Shown here one piece after another: positions 7,336 to 16,032 of a DNA stretch of 32,818 nt. The DNA lies in the NCBI GenBank assembly GCA_002352145.1, contig DEHX01000149.1, forward strand, positions 34,704 through 67,521. The letters run 5' to 3'. The notes beneath the pieces were generated by a model, which was not told the origin of the DNA, made no database searches, and worked only from the letters and a program-made list of their open reading frames with translations. The position numbers and the translations under genes were made by a program. The DNA is from Chitinophagaceae bacterium UBA2789 (lineage in GTDB: Bacteria > Bacteroidota > Bacteroidia > Chitinophagales > Chitinophagaceae). Position 1 is the first letter of the stretch. Every line of letters begins with the position of its first letter.

Positions 7336-9405
7336 TTACGTATTCTTTCTCTTGCTTATGGCGATGCGGTACAACACAAATCCCATTAACGCAAAGAAAA
7401 TAACCCCGAGCCATTTGTAACCTTCACCTCCCAGCGAACTGGTAAGGCCATGCTCTGCATTTACGTTCGCCAATTTTTTACTCACGCCGTCACTGGCGGA
7501 AAGGAAAGCAACCAATACACCGGCTAACGCACCACCCGCCACCAGGCCAGTTGCAAAAAGATTTCCTTTGCCAAGATCTTCTTCCTCCGGTGCCACTTTA
7601 ATATTCTTTCTTTTTTCTCTCCACTCAACAACACCGCGGATAGCGCCACCAATGAAAATTGGCAACGTAGTAGACAGCGGAAGGTAAATACCAATTGCAA
7701 AACTCAATGCTTTTATACCACAAAGTTCCATTACAATAGCAATGAATACACCCACCAGCACAAACTGCCAGTCAAGGTTGAATGACAGAATACCTTTAAT
7801 TAGTGTTGCCATTAAAGTTCCCTGTGGTGCGGGATATTTATCTGTTCCGATAGCATGCTGGATACCCTGTGCCGCCATTTCAGCGGTTGGCTGATCCAGA
7901 ATTTTAATCGTAGCGCCGATTGCCAAAGATGAAACGATGGCACCGATGAACAATGACAGCTGCTGATATTTCGGAGTGGCGCCTACGATATAACCTGTTT
8001 TCAGGTCTTGTGAGGTGGCTCCTGCATTAGCGGCAGCAATACAGATCATACCGCCTACTACCAGTGCCATTGGTTCGTAAAAATGCCCGGTCCATTTAAC
8101 AGCGATGAAAATTAAACAGGTTCCCATCAGGGTAGCGATGGTCATACCGCTGATAGGATTATTGGATGAACCGATGAGACCAACGATTCTGGAAGAAACG
8201 GTTACGAAAAATGCACCAAACACAATTACAAGCACACCGAGCAATAATTTGCTGCCGATATTGCTTCCGGGTATCAGTGTATTGGGTAGTAATGCAATAA
8301 CAAGAATGAGTATTAAACTGCCAATGCCTACAACTTTCATTGACAGATCTCTTTCCGTTCTGGGCACATTGGCTTCTGCAGTAATGCCATCTTTTTTCAA
8401 TGAACCAATACTGCCTTTAAAAGAAGAGATGATCGTTGGTATCGTTTTGATCAATGTGATAAAACCACCTGCTGCTACAGCGCCGGCACCTATCTGCCGG
8501 ATATAAGCCCGGTAAATAGCGGTTGACCAGTCAGCAAAACCATGAGTGGCAGGATCCCAGCCCCCGGGTCCACCGGCGGTATTCACATCTTTTAAATATC
8601 CAAGCTTTACTAATTGCGCCGCAATGATATCACCATTATCATTCAGTAAACTGGCCAGCAAAGGGGTAAAAACAAACCAGCTTAACACACCACCGGCCAC
8701 CAGTACACCGGCAATCTTTGGCCCGATGATATAGCCCACACCCATATACTCAGGTGTGATCTCTCCGCTCACTTTTGCGGATGGAAAGAATTTTTGTGTT
8801 TGTTTGGTCATGAACGCCGGTGTTTCGGCAATTACATGAAATATCTTTTGCAAAATGGCATAACCAAATGCAAAGCCCAGACCCATAAAAGCTGTTTTGG
8901 CAAAGTCACCTCCTTTTTCACCTGCCTTTAAAACAGAGGCACAGGCGGTTCCTTCCGGGTAAGGCAATGTGCCATGTTCCTTCACAATAAGTGAACGACG
9001 CAAGGGTATCATCATCAGGGTGCCCAGTACACCCCCGAAGATGGCCAGTATCAATATGGTGAAATAGTTGAAGAAGTTGGCGCTGCCTGCCTCACTCAAA
9101 AAAAGAAATCCCGGCAGGGTGAATACAACCCCGGCTGCAATACTTTCTCCGGCAGAACCGGTTGTCTGAATGATATTATTTTCAAGAATGGTCGTTTTTA
9201 AAAACTTTCGCCCCAGTGTAATCGCAATTACGGCGATGGGTATGGAAGCTGAAACAGTAAGGCCTGCCTTCAAGGCCAGGTAAACCGTGGCCGCACCGAA
9301 AATTATCCCGAATGCAGCACCGGTAAGAATGGACTTTACGGTGAATTCCGCCATTTTTGTTTCAGGGGCAACAAATGGCTTGAAATGATTTTGCTGATCT
9401 GCCAT
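7336..9405 (-). CDS. OPT family oligopeptide transporter
   Basis: A 689-residue polytopic membrane protein rich in Gly/Ala/Ile hydrophobic segments, about 14-16 of them, matching prokaryotic OPT transporters in length and texture. Recognisable parts are the N-terminal KPFVAPE.. MAEFTVKSI region, the first membrane helices with AAFGIIFGAATVYLALKAG, the cytoplasmic LPYPEGTACA segment, and the NPISGMTIATL stretch. The family imports peptides, or in some branches metal chelates, by proton symport. It is first in transcriptional order after two POT genes on the same strand but is separated from them by 106 bases containing heptamer repeats. Substrate range cannot be read from sequence. Confidence 0.92.
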   Translation of the reverse strand: MADQQNHFKPFVAPETKMAEFTVKSILTGAAFGIIFGAATVYLALKAGLTVSASIPIAVIAITLGRKFLKTTILENNIIQTTGSAGESIAAGVVFTLPGFLFLSEAGSANFFNYFTILILAIFGGVLGTLMMIPLRRSLIVKEHGTLPYPEGTACASVLKAGEKGGDFAKTAFMGLGFAFGYAILQKIFHVIAETPAFMTKQTQKFFPSAKVSGEITPEYMGVGYIIGPKIAGVLVAGGVLSWFVFTPLLASLLNDNGDIIAAQLVKLGYLKDVNTAGGPGGWDPATHGFADWSTAIYRAYIRQIGAGAVAAGGFITLIKTIPTIISSFKGSIGSLKKDGITAEANVPRTERDLSMKVVGIGSLILILVIALLPNTLIPGSNIGSKLLLGVLVIVFGAFFVTVSSRIVGLIGSSNNPISGMTIATLMGTCLIFIAVKWTGHFYEPMALVVGGMICIAAANAGATSQDLKTGYIVGATPKYQQLSLFIGAIVSSLAIGATIKILDQPTAEMAAQGIQHAIGTDKYPAPQGTLMATLIKGILSFNLDWQFVLVGVFIAIVMELCGIKALSFAIGIYLPLSTTLPIFIGGAIRGVVEWREKRKNIKVAPEEEDLGKGNLFATGLVAGGALAGVLVAFLSASDGVSKKLANVNAEHGLTSSLGGEGYKWLGVIFFALMGFVLYRIAISKRKNT

Positions 9406-9442
9406 GGCAGTTAGGTTTTGTTATAGGGAAGATAGGGAAAAC

Positions 9443-9470
9443 AGTCAATAGTCATTAGTCAATAGCCAAA
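9443..9470. repeat. Heptanucleotide tandem repeat, four units
   Basis: Four consecutive 7-base units read AGTCAAT, AGTCATT, AGTCAAT and AGCCAAA. They lie in the 106-base gap between the OPT and first POT genes. The minus-strand OPT promoter would have to lie in or next to this tract. Confidence 0.75.
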
Positions 9471-9511
9471 AACATTCCTATTGAATTTACTAATTACACA
9501 TTATTATCGAC

Positions 9512-11143
9512 TCAACTAACTCCTTTTTCTTTCATTATCTTATTCAGCCATTTCAGCATTGCAAAACACATGAGGGCAGCAATCATCAGTAAACCAAAAT
9601 TAACCCAGAAGAAACCTGCCTTGTGATTGTATTTGTCCCACATAGAGGAAAGAACTCCGGATAATTTATTACCGATGGAAGTAGCAAGGAACCATCCACC
9701 CATCATCAATGACGTAATGCGAACAGGGCTTAATTTGGATACCAGTGATAGTCCCATCGGGCTTAGCAAAAGCTCGCCGATTGTTATCACACCATAACTG
9801 GATATCAGCCAAAGCACACTGGCTTTTTCTGTTCCGTTATGACTGGCATATACCGCACCCACCATCACCAGTGCGGATAAGCCGGAGATAAAAAGTCCAA
9901 ATGCGATTTTGGTGGCTGTAGAAGGTTCCTGGTTCCTTCTGCGCAGCCAGGTAAAGAAGGCAACTACCAGCGGAGTAAGCAATATCACCCAGCCCGGATT
10001 GATTGACTGGCTCAGGTTGGTAGCCCACAAACTCACTTTATCACCTTCTGCCGGCTTTTTATCTTGAGGAACATTTTTAAAATAAACCGGGTAGTTAAGT
10101 TCTTTCACAATCTTACCGTTCTCTTTTTGCAAACGGAACTGGTCATCGTATTTTGCTACAGAATCTTTTGTATAAGTAATGGTTTGTGAAAAATTCAGCT
10201 TCTCAAATACTGTCTGTGCTATGCCAGTTACCTGCCGGTTAGTATACCGGTCCGCCCAGGTATTCAGCGCCGAACCATTTTGTTTGAATACAGCCCAGAA
10301 CATTACCACTACGGCAAAAATGGCGAGCAGAGCTGCAATAGGTCTTTTCTCATCTTTGGTTGCTCTGAAAAACAGCGAAGCATAAAAGTAGATAACAGGC
10401 AGACAGGCAAAAAGGAACGCATCAGTGGAGTCGGAGCCTACCAGGTTGCCGGGTATCAGCCATCCGAGGATACCTGCAGCTATGGAGGGTACAAAAATGG
10501 TTGCCACAATACGGGTCATTGACATATCATTTTCTCCTACTCCCTTCTTTACATCAAATGCTTTGTAATGCCGGGTGCCGGAAAGAAAAATAATTACACC
10601 CAGGAACATTCCAACCCCGGCCGCAATAAATGCAGCACCCCAGCCATAAACAATGTATAACGCAGCGCCAAAGAAATTGCAGATGAAAGCGCCGATATTA
10701 ATACCCATGTAAAAGATATTATAACCGTCGTCTTTTTGTTTTACATATTGCGGTGTGGTATAAACATTGCCCAGCAGGGTGGAAATATTTGGTTTAAAAA
10801 AACCATTACCAAGAATAACCAGCGTCATGGAAATATAAAGCATCGGAAGACTATGCACCGACATAAGACAATAGCCTGCGCCCATCATCAGGCCTCCCAT
10901 GATGATGGATTTGCGGTAGCCCAGGTAGCGGTCGGCCAGCAGGCCACCGATAAAAGGAGTAAGGAATACCAGGGCAATAAAGGTTCCGTAAAGGTCAGCT
11001 GACTCTGCTTCCGTCATGGCATAACCCGTTTTCACATCTTTCAGGTACAGGGTAAAAATGCCGATCATCAGGTAATAACCAAATCGCTCCCACATTTCAG
11101 AGAAAAATAAAAAGGGCAGGGCTTTCGGGTGTTTCTTCCACAT
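9512..11143 (-). CDS. POT/PTR2 family proton-dependent peptide transporter (copy 1)
   Basis: A 543-residue MFS-type protein with about 12-14 transmembrane segments. The POT signature EMWERFGYY lies at 16-24, where ExxERF carries the proton-coupling residues. The second family motif, FYMGINIGAF, is also present, as is SPMGLSLVSKLSP in the C-terminal half. Its N-terminus and spacing match the neighbouring POT gene, so the two look like a tandem duplication that has diverged. Each has a hydrophilic insertion of about 75 residues (here about 285-365) between membrane segments, found in the longer Bacteroidota POT proteins. It imports di- and tripeptides by inference from the family. Confidence 0.93.
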   Translation of the reverse strand: MWKKHPKALPFLFFSEMWERFGYYLMIGIFTLYLKDVKTGYAMTEAESADLYGTFIALVFLTPFIGGLLADRYLGYRKSIIMGGLMMGAGYCLMSVHSLPMLYISMTLVILGNGFFKPNISTLLGNVYTTPQYVKQKDDGYNIFYMGINIGAFICNFFGAALYIVYGWGAAFIAAGVGMFLGVIIFLSGTRHYKAFDVKKGVGENDMSMTRIVATIFVPSIAAGILGWLIPGNLVGSDSTDAFLFACLPVIYFYASLFFRATKDEKRPIAALLAIFAVVVMFWAVFKQNGSALNTWADRYTNRQVTGIAQTVFEKLNFSQTITYTKDSVAKYDDQFRLQKENGKIVKELNYPVYFKNVPQDKKPAEGDKVSLWATNLSQSINPGWVILLTPLVVAFFTWLRRRNQEPSTATKIAFGLFISGLSALVMVGAVYASHNGTEKASVLWLISSYGVITIGELLLSPMGLSLVSKLSPVRITSLMMGGWFLATSIGNKLSGVLSSMWDKYNHKAGFFWVNFGLLMIAALMCFAMLKWLNKIMKEKGVS

Positions 11144-11193
11144 AACTCAATCGTTTAAGTGGTCAAGATACCAAAAATGAGGTTAGTGAAAAT

Positions 11194-11225
11194 AAAAAAG
11201 ACGGCTTTGTTGGCCGCCTTTTTTT
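11194..11225 (-). terminator. Intrinsic terminator after POT copy 2
   Basis: Read on the minus strand, a 6-bp GGCGGC/GCCGTC stem (one wobble) with a CAACAAA-type loop is followed by a run of T residues. It sits just after the stop of the gene at 11242-12942, so the two POT genes are probably separate transcripts. Confidence 0.75.
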
Positions 11226-11241
11226 ATAGAGCAAAATTTGA

Positions 11242-12942
11242 TTAATGAGAACCTGTTTTGTCTTTTACAACCTGGTTCAGCGTCTTGATTCTTGAATAGA
11301 TCAGGATACCTCCAATAAAGGCTGCCACAACCAGTATCATGAAGAACATTTTCTTGTCAGTAAAATCATCCCAGAAGCTTGTCATTACACCGGCAACTTT
11401 ACCACCAATAGAAGTGGATAAGAACCAGCCGCCCATCATCAGCGCTGTCAAACGGGCAGGCGCCAGTTTTGATACCAATGACAATCCCATCGGGCTCAGG
11501 AAAATTTCGCTGATGGTGAAAACAAAATAAGTAAGCCATAACCAAATGGCTGATGCCTTATGGGTATAAATAGAAGGAACCGACAGGATGGCGAAAACCA
11601 TTACCAGGGCCGACAGGCCGGAGATGAACAAGGCCATTCCGAATTTCGACATCGTCGTTGGCTCTTTGCCCCGTTTGCGGAGCCAACTGAAAAAGGGTAC
11701 AAAGAATAAAGTCAGCAATACAATAAATAAAGGGTTGATGGATTGAAATAGTTCTGTATTGGTCAGTTTTACTTCTTTACCGTTCGGCCATTGGTCTTTC
11801 GGTACATTCACGAAATACGGATCTGGTCCCATTTCCTGGATCACCTTACCGCTGTCATCCTTTACTTCCCGCATATACTGATCCAGTTTATTGACAAGAC
11901 GGGGTGTATCGGTTACTTTCTGCATCGGGAAAATAGCGCCGGTTATCTTAGCTGTGGTCGGAGAGGCAACCCTGTCAGTATGTTTCTCTGCCCATAATGT
12001 TAAACCGGTTGAGTTCTGATTATAGATGGTCCAGAAAGCAATACCAATGGCAAAGATGAACAACAATACACCGATACCCTTTTTGTCCTGTCCTTTTGCT
12101 CGTACCCAAAGAGAGATGTAAAAGGCAATAATGGGTAAACAGGCAAAAATGAAAGCATCATTGGCTTGTGTGCCCATGATAGGCGCACCCAATACTTCTG
12201 TTGGTACAAACCATCCTATAATGGCTGTAATAATAGCAGGTAAGAAAACAGTAGTGAAAATTTTTGAAAGCGGCATATCTTCTGCCTGGACGGGCTTTCT
12301 CACATCCGCTTCTTTAATGTCTTTATCTTTCATGGCGCCTGCCAGTATGATCATACCAATGATAAGACCAACACCGGCCGCAGCAAAAGCATATCCCCAG
12401 CCATACGCATTTCGCAGGTAAGCGGCTACGAAGTTGCAAACAAAAGCGCCAATGTTAATACCCATGTAGAAGATATTGTAAGCATTGTCCTTTAGTGGCT
12501 TTAAATCTTCCCTGTTGTAAATATTACCCAACAACGTTGATATGTTGGGCTTGAAGAAACCATTACCCACAATGATCAGGGCTAACGAAACAAACATGGC
12601 AGTATCACCTGGTATAGAGAGGCCAAGATAGCCTGCAGCCATTAATGAGCCTCCGATAAAAATGGATTTTACATAACCGAGATAGCGGTCTGCTATCAAA
12701 CCTCCGATAAAAGGGGTCAGGTAAACAAGGGCAATAAAACTACCAACGATATCAGCACCGATTTTTCCGGAAAATCCTTTTCCGCCGGTTGTAGTATCAG
12801 TCATATAGAGAAAAAGAATACCTACCATCAGGTAATATGCAAATCGTTCCCACATTTCTGTGAAGAAGAGTACATAAAGTGCTTTTGGGTGTTTGCCTGA
12901 TGTTGGTTCAGAAGGTTTGATTACAACTTGAGATTGGCTCAT
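11242..12942 (-). CDS. POT/PTR2 family proton-dependent peptide transporter (copy 2)
   Basis: A 566-residue paralogue of the adjacent transporter. The POT signature EMWERFAYY is at 29-37, and the motifs FYMGINIGAF and SPMGLSLVSKLAP are conserved. An extra N-terminal tail of about 13 residues precedes the shared GKHPKAL start. The soluble insertion between membrane segments (about 300-390) differs strongly in sequence from copy 1, which suggests different substrate preference or regulation. The gene is divergent from purD across about 150 bases. Together with copy 1 and the OPT gene it makes a peptide-uptake cluster. Proton-coupled di/tripeptide import is inferred from the family. Confidence 0.93.
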   Translation of the reverse strand: MSQSQVVIKPSEPTSGKHPKALYVLFFTEMWERFAYYLMVGILFLYMTDTTTGGKGFSGKIGADIVGSFIALVYLTPFIGGLIADRYLGYVKSIFIGGSLMAAGYLGLSIPGDTAMFVSLALIIVGNGFFKPNISTLLGNIYNREDLKPLKDNAYNIFYMGINIGAFVCNFVAAYLRNAYGWGYAFAAAGVGLIIGMIILAGAMKDKDIKEADVRKPVQAEDMPLSKIFTTVFLPAIITAIIGWFVPTEVLGAPIMGTQANDAFIFACLPIIAFYISLWVRAKGQDKKGIGVLLFIFAIGIAFWTIYNQNSTGLTLWAEKHTDRVASPTTAKITGAIFPMQKVTDTPRLVNKLDQYMREVKDDSGKVIQEMGPDPYFVNVPKDQWPNGKEVKLTNTELFQSINPLFIVLLTLFFVPFFSWLRKRGKEPTTMSKFGMALFISGLSALVMVFAILSVPSIYTHKASAIWLWLTYFVFTISEIFLSPMGLSLVSKLAPARLTALMMGGWFLSTSIGGKVAGVMTSFWDDFTDKKMFFMILVVAAFIGGILIYSRIKTLNQVVKDKTGSH

Positions 12943-13092
12943 ACGGCTTTTTTTGGTTTACAAATCAGAGTCTTTCGTCTTTAAGAGCAACCAAAATACA
13001 GAAATTTGCCCACCCAAAAACTTTTAGGTTTATCTTTATCCAATATATCCATTATTCTTAAGGCGTTTAAAATCCAGCAATTACTAACTAAC

Positions 13093-14373
13093 ATGCGAAT
13101 ATTATTACTGGGCTCCGGTGGCAGGGAAAATGCACTGGCCTGGAAAATTGCCCAAAGTACCCACTGTGAAAAACTGTTTATCGCTCCCGGAAACCCCGGC
13201 ACGGCAAAATACGGAACCAATCTCCCGATTTCCTTACTTGATTTTGAAGCAATAAAAAAAGCCTGCATAAATGAAAAGATTGACCTGGTAGTAGTAGGCC
13301 CAGAGGAACCACTCGTTAAAGGCATTACTGATTATTTAATAAGTACACCAGCACTAAAAAACCTCGATGTAATCGGACCCGGAAAGAATGGTGCACAACT
13401 GGAAGGGAGTAAGGCCTTTGCCAAGGCCTTTATGATGCGGCATAATATTCCTACTGCAGCATACAAAGAATTCACACTGGGTAACTATGCGGAAGGGGTT
13501 CAATATCTGCAGCAGCATCCTTTGCCGATTGTATTAAAAGCAGACGGTCTGGCTGCCGGAAAAGGCGTAGTGATCTGCGAGAATCATTTAGAGGCTATTG
13601 CTGAATTTGAATTAATGATCCAGCGGGCAAAGTTCGGTGAAGCAGGTAAGAAGGTAGTGGTGGAACAATTTCTGAAAGGTATTGAAATGTCTGTTTTTGT
13701 ATTGACTGACGGAAAGCATTATGTCATTTTACCTGAGGCCAAGGATTATAAAAGAGTGGGTGAAGGAGATACCGGACCGAATACCGGCGGCATGGGGGCT
13801 ATCAGCCCGGTACCGTTTGCAGATGATCAGTTAATGAAAAAAATCGAGGAGAAAGTAATTAAGCCAACCGTTGATGGATTACAAAAAGAGGGTTTGGAGT
13901 ACAGGGGATTCATCTTTTTAGGTTTGATGATCTCAGGGGACGAACCCTATATGATCGAATACAACTGTCGAATGGGCGATCCTGAAACCGAAGTTGTGAT
14001 TCCAAGACTGAAGAATGATCTGGTAGAATTACTAAAGGCTGCAGCTAATCAACAGCTGGATAAGGTAAATGTAGATACAGATCCCAGAACAGCCGTAACC
14101 ATTGTGGCAGTAAGCGGAGGTTATCCCGGTGATTATAAGAAAGGCATCGAAATAAAAGGACTCTCAGATATAAACCCGGAAGACAGCATCTTATTTCATA
14201 TGGGTACTGCTGAACAGGCCGGCAAAATAGTTACCAGTGGCGGCAGGGTATTTTGCATCACTTCATATGGCCGTTCTGTTTTTGATGCAGCAGAAATTTC
14301 AAAGGAAGAATTAGGTAAGGTTTCATTTACAGGAATGGAATACAGGAGCGATATCGGATATGAATTTGATTGA
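13093..14373 (+). CDS. purD: Phosphoribosylamine-glycine ligase (GAR synthetase)
   Basis: Catalyses the ATP-dependent joining of glycine to 5-phosphoribosylamine, the second step of de novo purine synthesis, in the cytoplasm. The 426-residue length is normal. The N-terminal Rossmann-like part starts MRILLLGSGGRENALAW. The ATP-grasp domain shows LKADGLAAGKGV (about 156-167), a glycine-rich loop TGPNTGGMGA, and the metal/ATP site EYNCRMGDPETEVV (about 292-305). The frame is open upstream to a TTG at 13006, but the 29 extra residues have no counterpart in PurD, so the ATG at 13093 is chosen. A weak -7-like TATCTTTA lies at 13031-13038. The next gene starts 49 bases on. Confidence 0.96.
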   Translation: MRILLLGSGGRENALAWKIAQSTHCEKLFIAPGNPGTAKYGTNLPISLLDFEAIKKACINEKIDLVVVGPEEPLVKGITDYLISTPALKNLDVIGPGKNGAQLEGSKAFAKAFMMRHNIPTAAYKEFTLGNYAEGVQYLQQHPLPIVLKADGLAAGKGVVICENHLEAIAEFELMIQRAKFGEAGKKVVVEQFLKGIEMSVFVLTDGKHYVILPEAKDYKRVGEGDTGPNTGGMGAISPVPFADDQLMKKIEEKVIKPTVDGLQKEGLEYRGFIFLGLMISGDEPYMIEYNCRMGDPETEVVIPRLKNDLVELLKAAANQQLDKVNVDTDPRTAVTIVAVSGGYPGDYKKGIEIKGLSDINPEDSILFHMGTAEQAGKIVTSGGRVFCITSYGRSVFDAAEISKEELGKVSFTGMEYRSDIGYEFD

Positions 14374-14401
14374 TATTATAATGGCTATTTAGTTACTTTC
14401 G
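14369..14401 (+). promoter_or_regulatory. Candidate promoter for tryptophan 2,3-dioxygenase
   Basis: TACTTTCG at 14394-14401 differs by one base from TAnnTTTG, and an ATTG lies 21 bp upstream at 14369-14372, overlapping the end of purD. Its position implies that the TTG at 14402 is untranslated and that the ATG at 14423 is the start. Confidence 0.4.
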
Positions 14402-14422
14402 TTGCTCACCACGAAGCCTGCT

Positions 14423-15418
14423 ATGGACGTACATTACCATGAATACCTGCAGCTGGATAAGATCCTGAATGCACAATTTCCTGAAAGCGATAAGCACAAG
14501 CTCCCGGCACATGATGAAATGTTATTCATCATCATTCACCAGGCCTATGAACTTTGGTTCAAACAACTGCATCATGAAGCAGATTCAGTTGTTGCTATCA
14601 TGAACAAACCGGCGCTCAACGATAACTCCCCCGAACTGCAGACGATTGTACACCGGTTGAATCGCTGTGTTACTATTCTCAGGGTGTTGGTTCACCAGAT
14701 AGATATCATGGAAACTATGACACCGATGGATTTTCTTGATTTCAGGGATATGCTAAGGCCTGCATCAGGTTTTCAAAGCTGGCAGTTCAAGGAATTGGAA
14801 GCCAAGCTGGGACTGAAATTTGAACATCGTCATGGTAAAGAATATTATACTTCCCAGTTAAAACCAGAACATGTAGATGTTATTAAAAAAGCAGAGGGCG
14901 CAAAATCATTATTGCAATTATTAAATGCGTGGCTCGAAAGAATGCCATTTTTAAAAGAAGGGGCTGATGCCGGTTTCTGGGAGAATTATAAAAGCGTATA
15001 TGAAGAAAGCCTGGCTGCTGCGGAAAAAAATAACCTTGTTGCTTTTGAAGAAATATTTGAGAAACCGGTTGGCAATGAAAGCCGCACCTTATCACCGGCT
15101 GCCTGCAGGGCAGCATTGTTTATTATGCTCTATAGGGGTTACCCCCTGTTACAATTACCCTTTCAATTATTAAACTGCCTTTTAGAAATAGATGAACAAC
15201 TCAGTTCATGGAGGTACCGCCACATGAATATGGTGCATCGCATGATCGGTACCCGTATCGGCACAGGCGGAAGTACCGGCAAAGATTACTTGAAGGCTGC
15301 AGCAGATAAGCATTACATTTTTAAAGAAATTGCCCAGTTGAACAGCTTCCTGATTGAACGAAGAAAGCTGCCTGCATTGGATGCGGCTACAGAAAAAAAA
15401 CTGGGCTTTGTTTCATAA
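14423..15418 (+). CDS. kynA: Tryptophan 2,3-dioxygenase
   Basis: A cytoplasmic heme enzyme that opens the indole ring of L-tryptophan to N-formylkynurenine, the first step of the kynurenine pathway. Family blocks are clear: HDEMLFIIIHQAYELWFKQ near residue 30, FRDMLRPASGFQS at about 107-119, and RHMNMVHRMIG at about 266-276, whose first His is the proximal heme ligand. The substrate loop GTGGSTGKDYL follows. The frame is open to a TTG at 14402, but the ATG at 14423 places the conserved YHEYLQLDK segment directly after the start and fits a candidate promoter, so I prefer it (331 residues). No other kynurenine-pathway gene is nearby. Confidence 0.95.
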   Translation: MDVHYHEYLQLDKILNAQFPESDKHKLPAHDEMLFIIIHQAYELWFKQLHHEADSVVAIMNKPALNDNSPELQTIVHRLNRCVTILRVLVHQIDIMETMTPMDFLDFRDMLRPASGFQSWQFKELEAKLGLKFEHRHGKEYYTSQLKPEHVDVIKKAEGAKSLLQLLNAWLERMPFLKEGADAGFWENYKSVYEESLAAAEKNNLVAFEEIFEKPVGNESRTLSPAACRAALFIMLYRGYPLLQLPFQLLNCLLEIDEQLSSWRYRHMNMVHRMIGTRIGTGGSTGKDYLKAAADKHYIFKEIAQLNSFLIERRKLPALDAATEKKLGFVS

Positions 15419-15424
15419 GCAAAG

Positions 15425-15453
15425 AAAAGGCCGTAATGACTGCGGCCCGTTTT
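15425..15453. terminator. Possible bidirectional terminator
   Basis: A 6-bp GGCCGT/GCGGCC stem (15429-15434 with 15442-15447, one wobble) has A-rich sequence on the left and a short T run on the right. It lies between the convergent dioxygenase and barrel-protein genes. The stem is short. Confidence 0.55.
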
Positions 15454-15475
15454 CCCTGTATGTGTGATAATCGCA

Positions 15476-15943
15476 CTAAAAAGTATACCGAATACCTAGT
15501 CCGCCCCAACTGCCAACAAAACCCCTGTTATCTCCAAATTCAAATGAAGGCTGCCAGTCTAATGACATATTAATCGGGGCACCTTTGAATTTGTAATCAA
15601 GACCCAATACACCATCAATTCCGATAAAACTGCGATCTCCGTTTCGGGTGTTATAAAAACCAATATGTGCGCCGGGGCCAATATACCATTGTAATCCCGC
15701 GGCACCGTTAATCGGACCATGGATCTCGTAAAGCCCGGTTATCCTTACGCCTTGCCGCCAGAAGTATCCAATAAATTCCAGTGCATTATTACCATTTACA
15801 AAGTGTTTGAGTGAAATGCCACCGCCATCCCACACTTTTACACCTAATGCTGTTTGATAGCCTGAACTGCCGGAGCTTTTGCTTTGGGCCTGTAAGGAAG
15901 AAACCAAAAGAATGAATACAACATTAAGACACAGTATTCTCAT
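15476..15943 (-). CDS. Small outer-membrane beta-barrel protein, 155 aa
   Basis: The mature-looking product starts MRILCLNVVFILLVSSLQAQ, a classical signal peptide cleaved after about residue 20. The rest alternates short amphipathic strands (for example LEFIGYFW, VRITGLYEIHG, LQWYIGPGAHIGFY, INMSLDWQPSFEF) and ends in LGIRYTF with a terminal Phe, as expected for a small barrel inserted in the outer membrane. I do not recognise a named family. The frame stays open upstream to 16165, inside the next gene, but those extra residues are not protein-like and precede the signal peptide, so the ATG at 15943 is chosen. Function unknown; a structural or adhesion role is possible. Confidence 0.8.
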   Translation of the reverse strand: MRILCLNVVFILLVSSLQAQSKSSGSSGYQTALGVKVWDGGGISLKHFVNGNNALEFIGYFWRQGVRITGLYEIHGPINGAAGLQWYIGPGAHIGFYNTRNGDRSFIGIDGVLGLDYKFKGAPINMSLDWQPSFEFGDNRGFVGSWGGLGIRYTF

Positions 15944-16032
15944 ATCTGTAAATTTTGCGGAAGATTCGCCACGCCACCCTTTCCATTTCTGTGCCAAAAA
16001 AGGAATAACAACGAAGATTTCAGATTTAACTA

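Noticed and set aside
13006..13092. Longer PurD from a TTG at 13006
   Set aside because: The first 29 residues precede the conserved RILLLGSGGREN start and overlap the likely promoter region.
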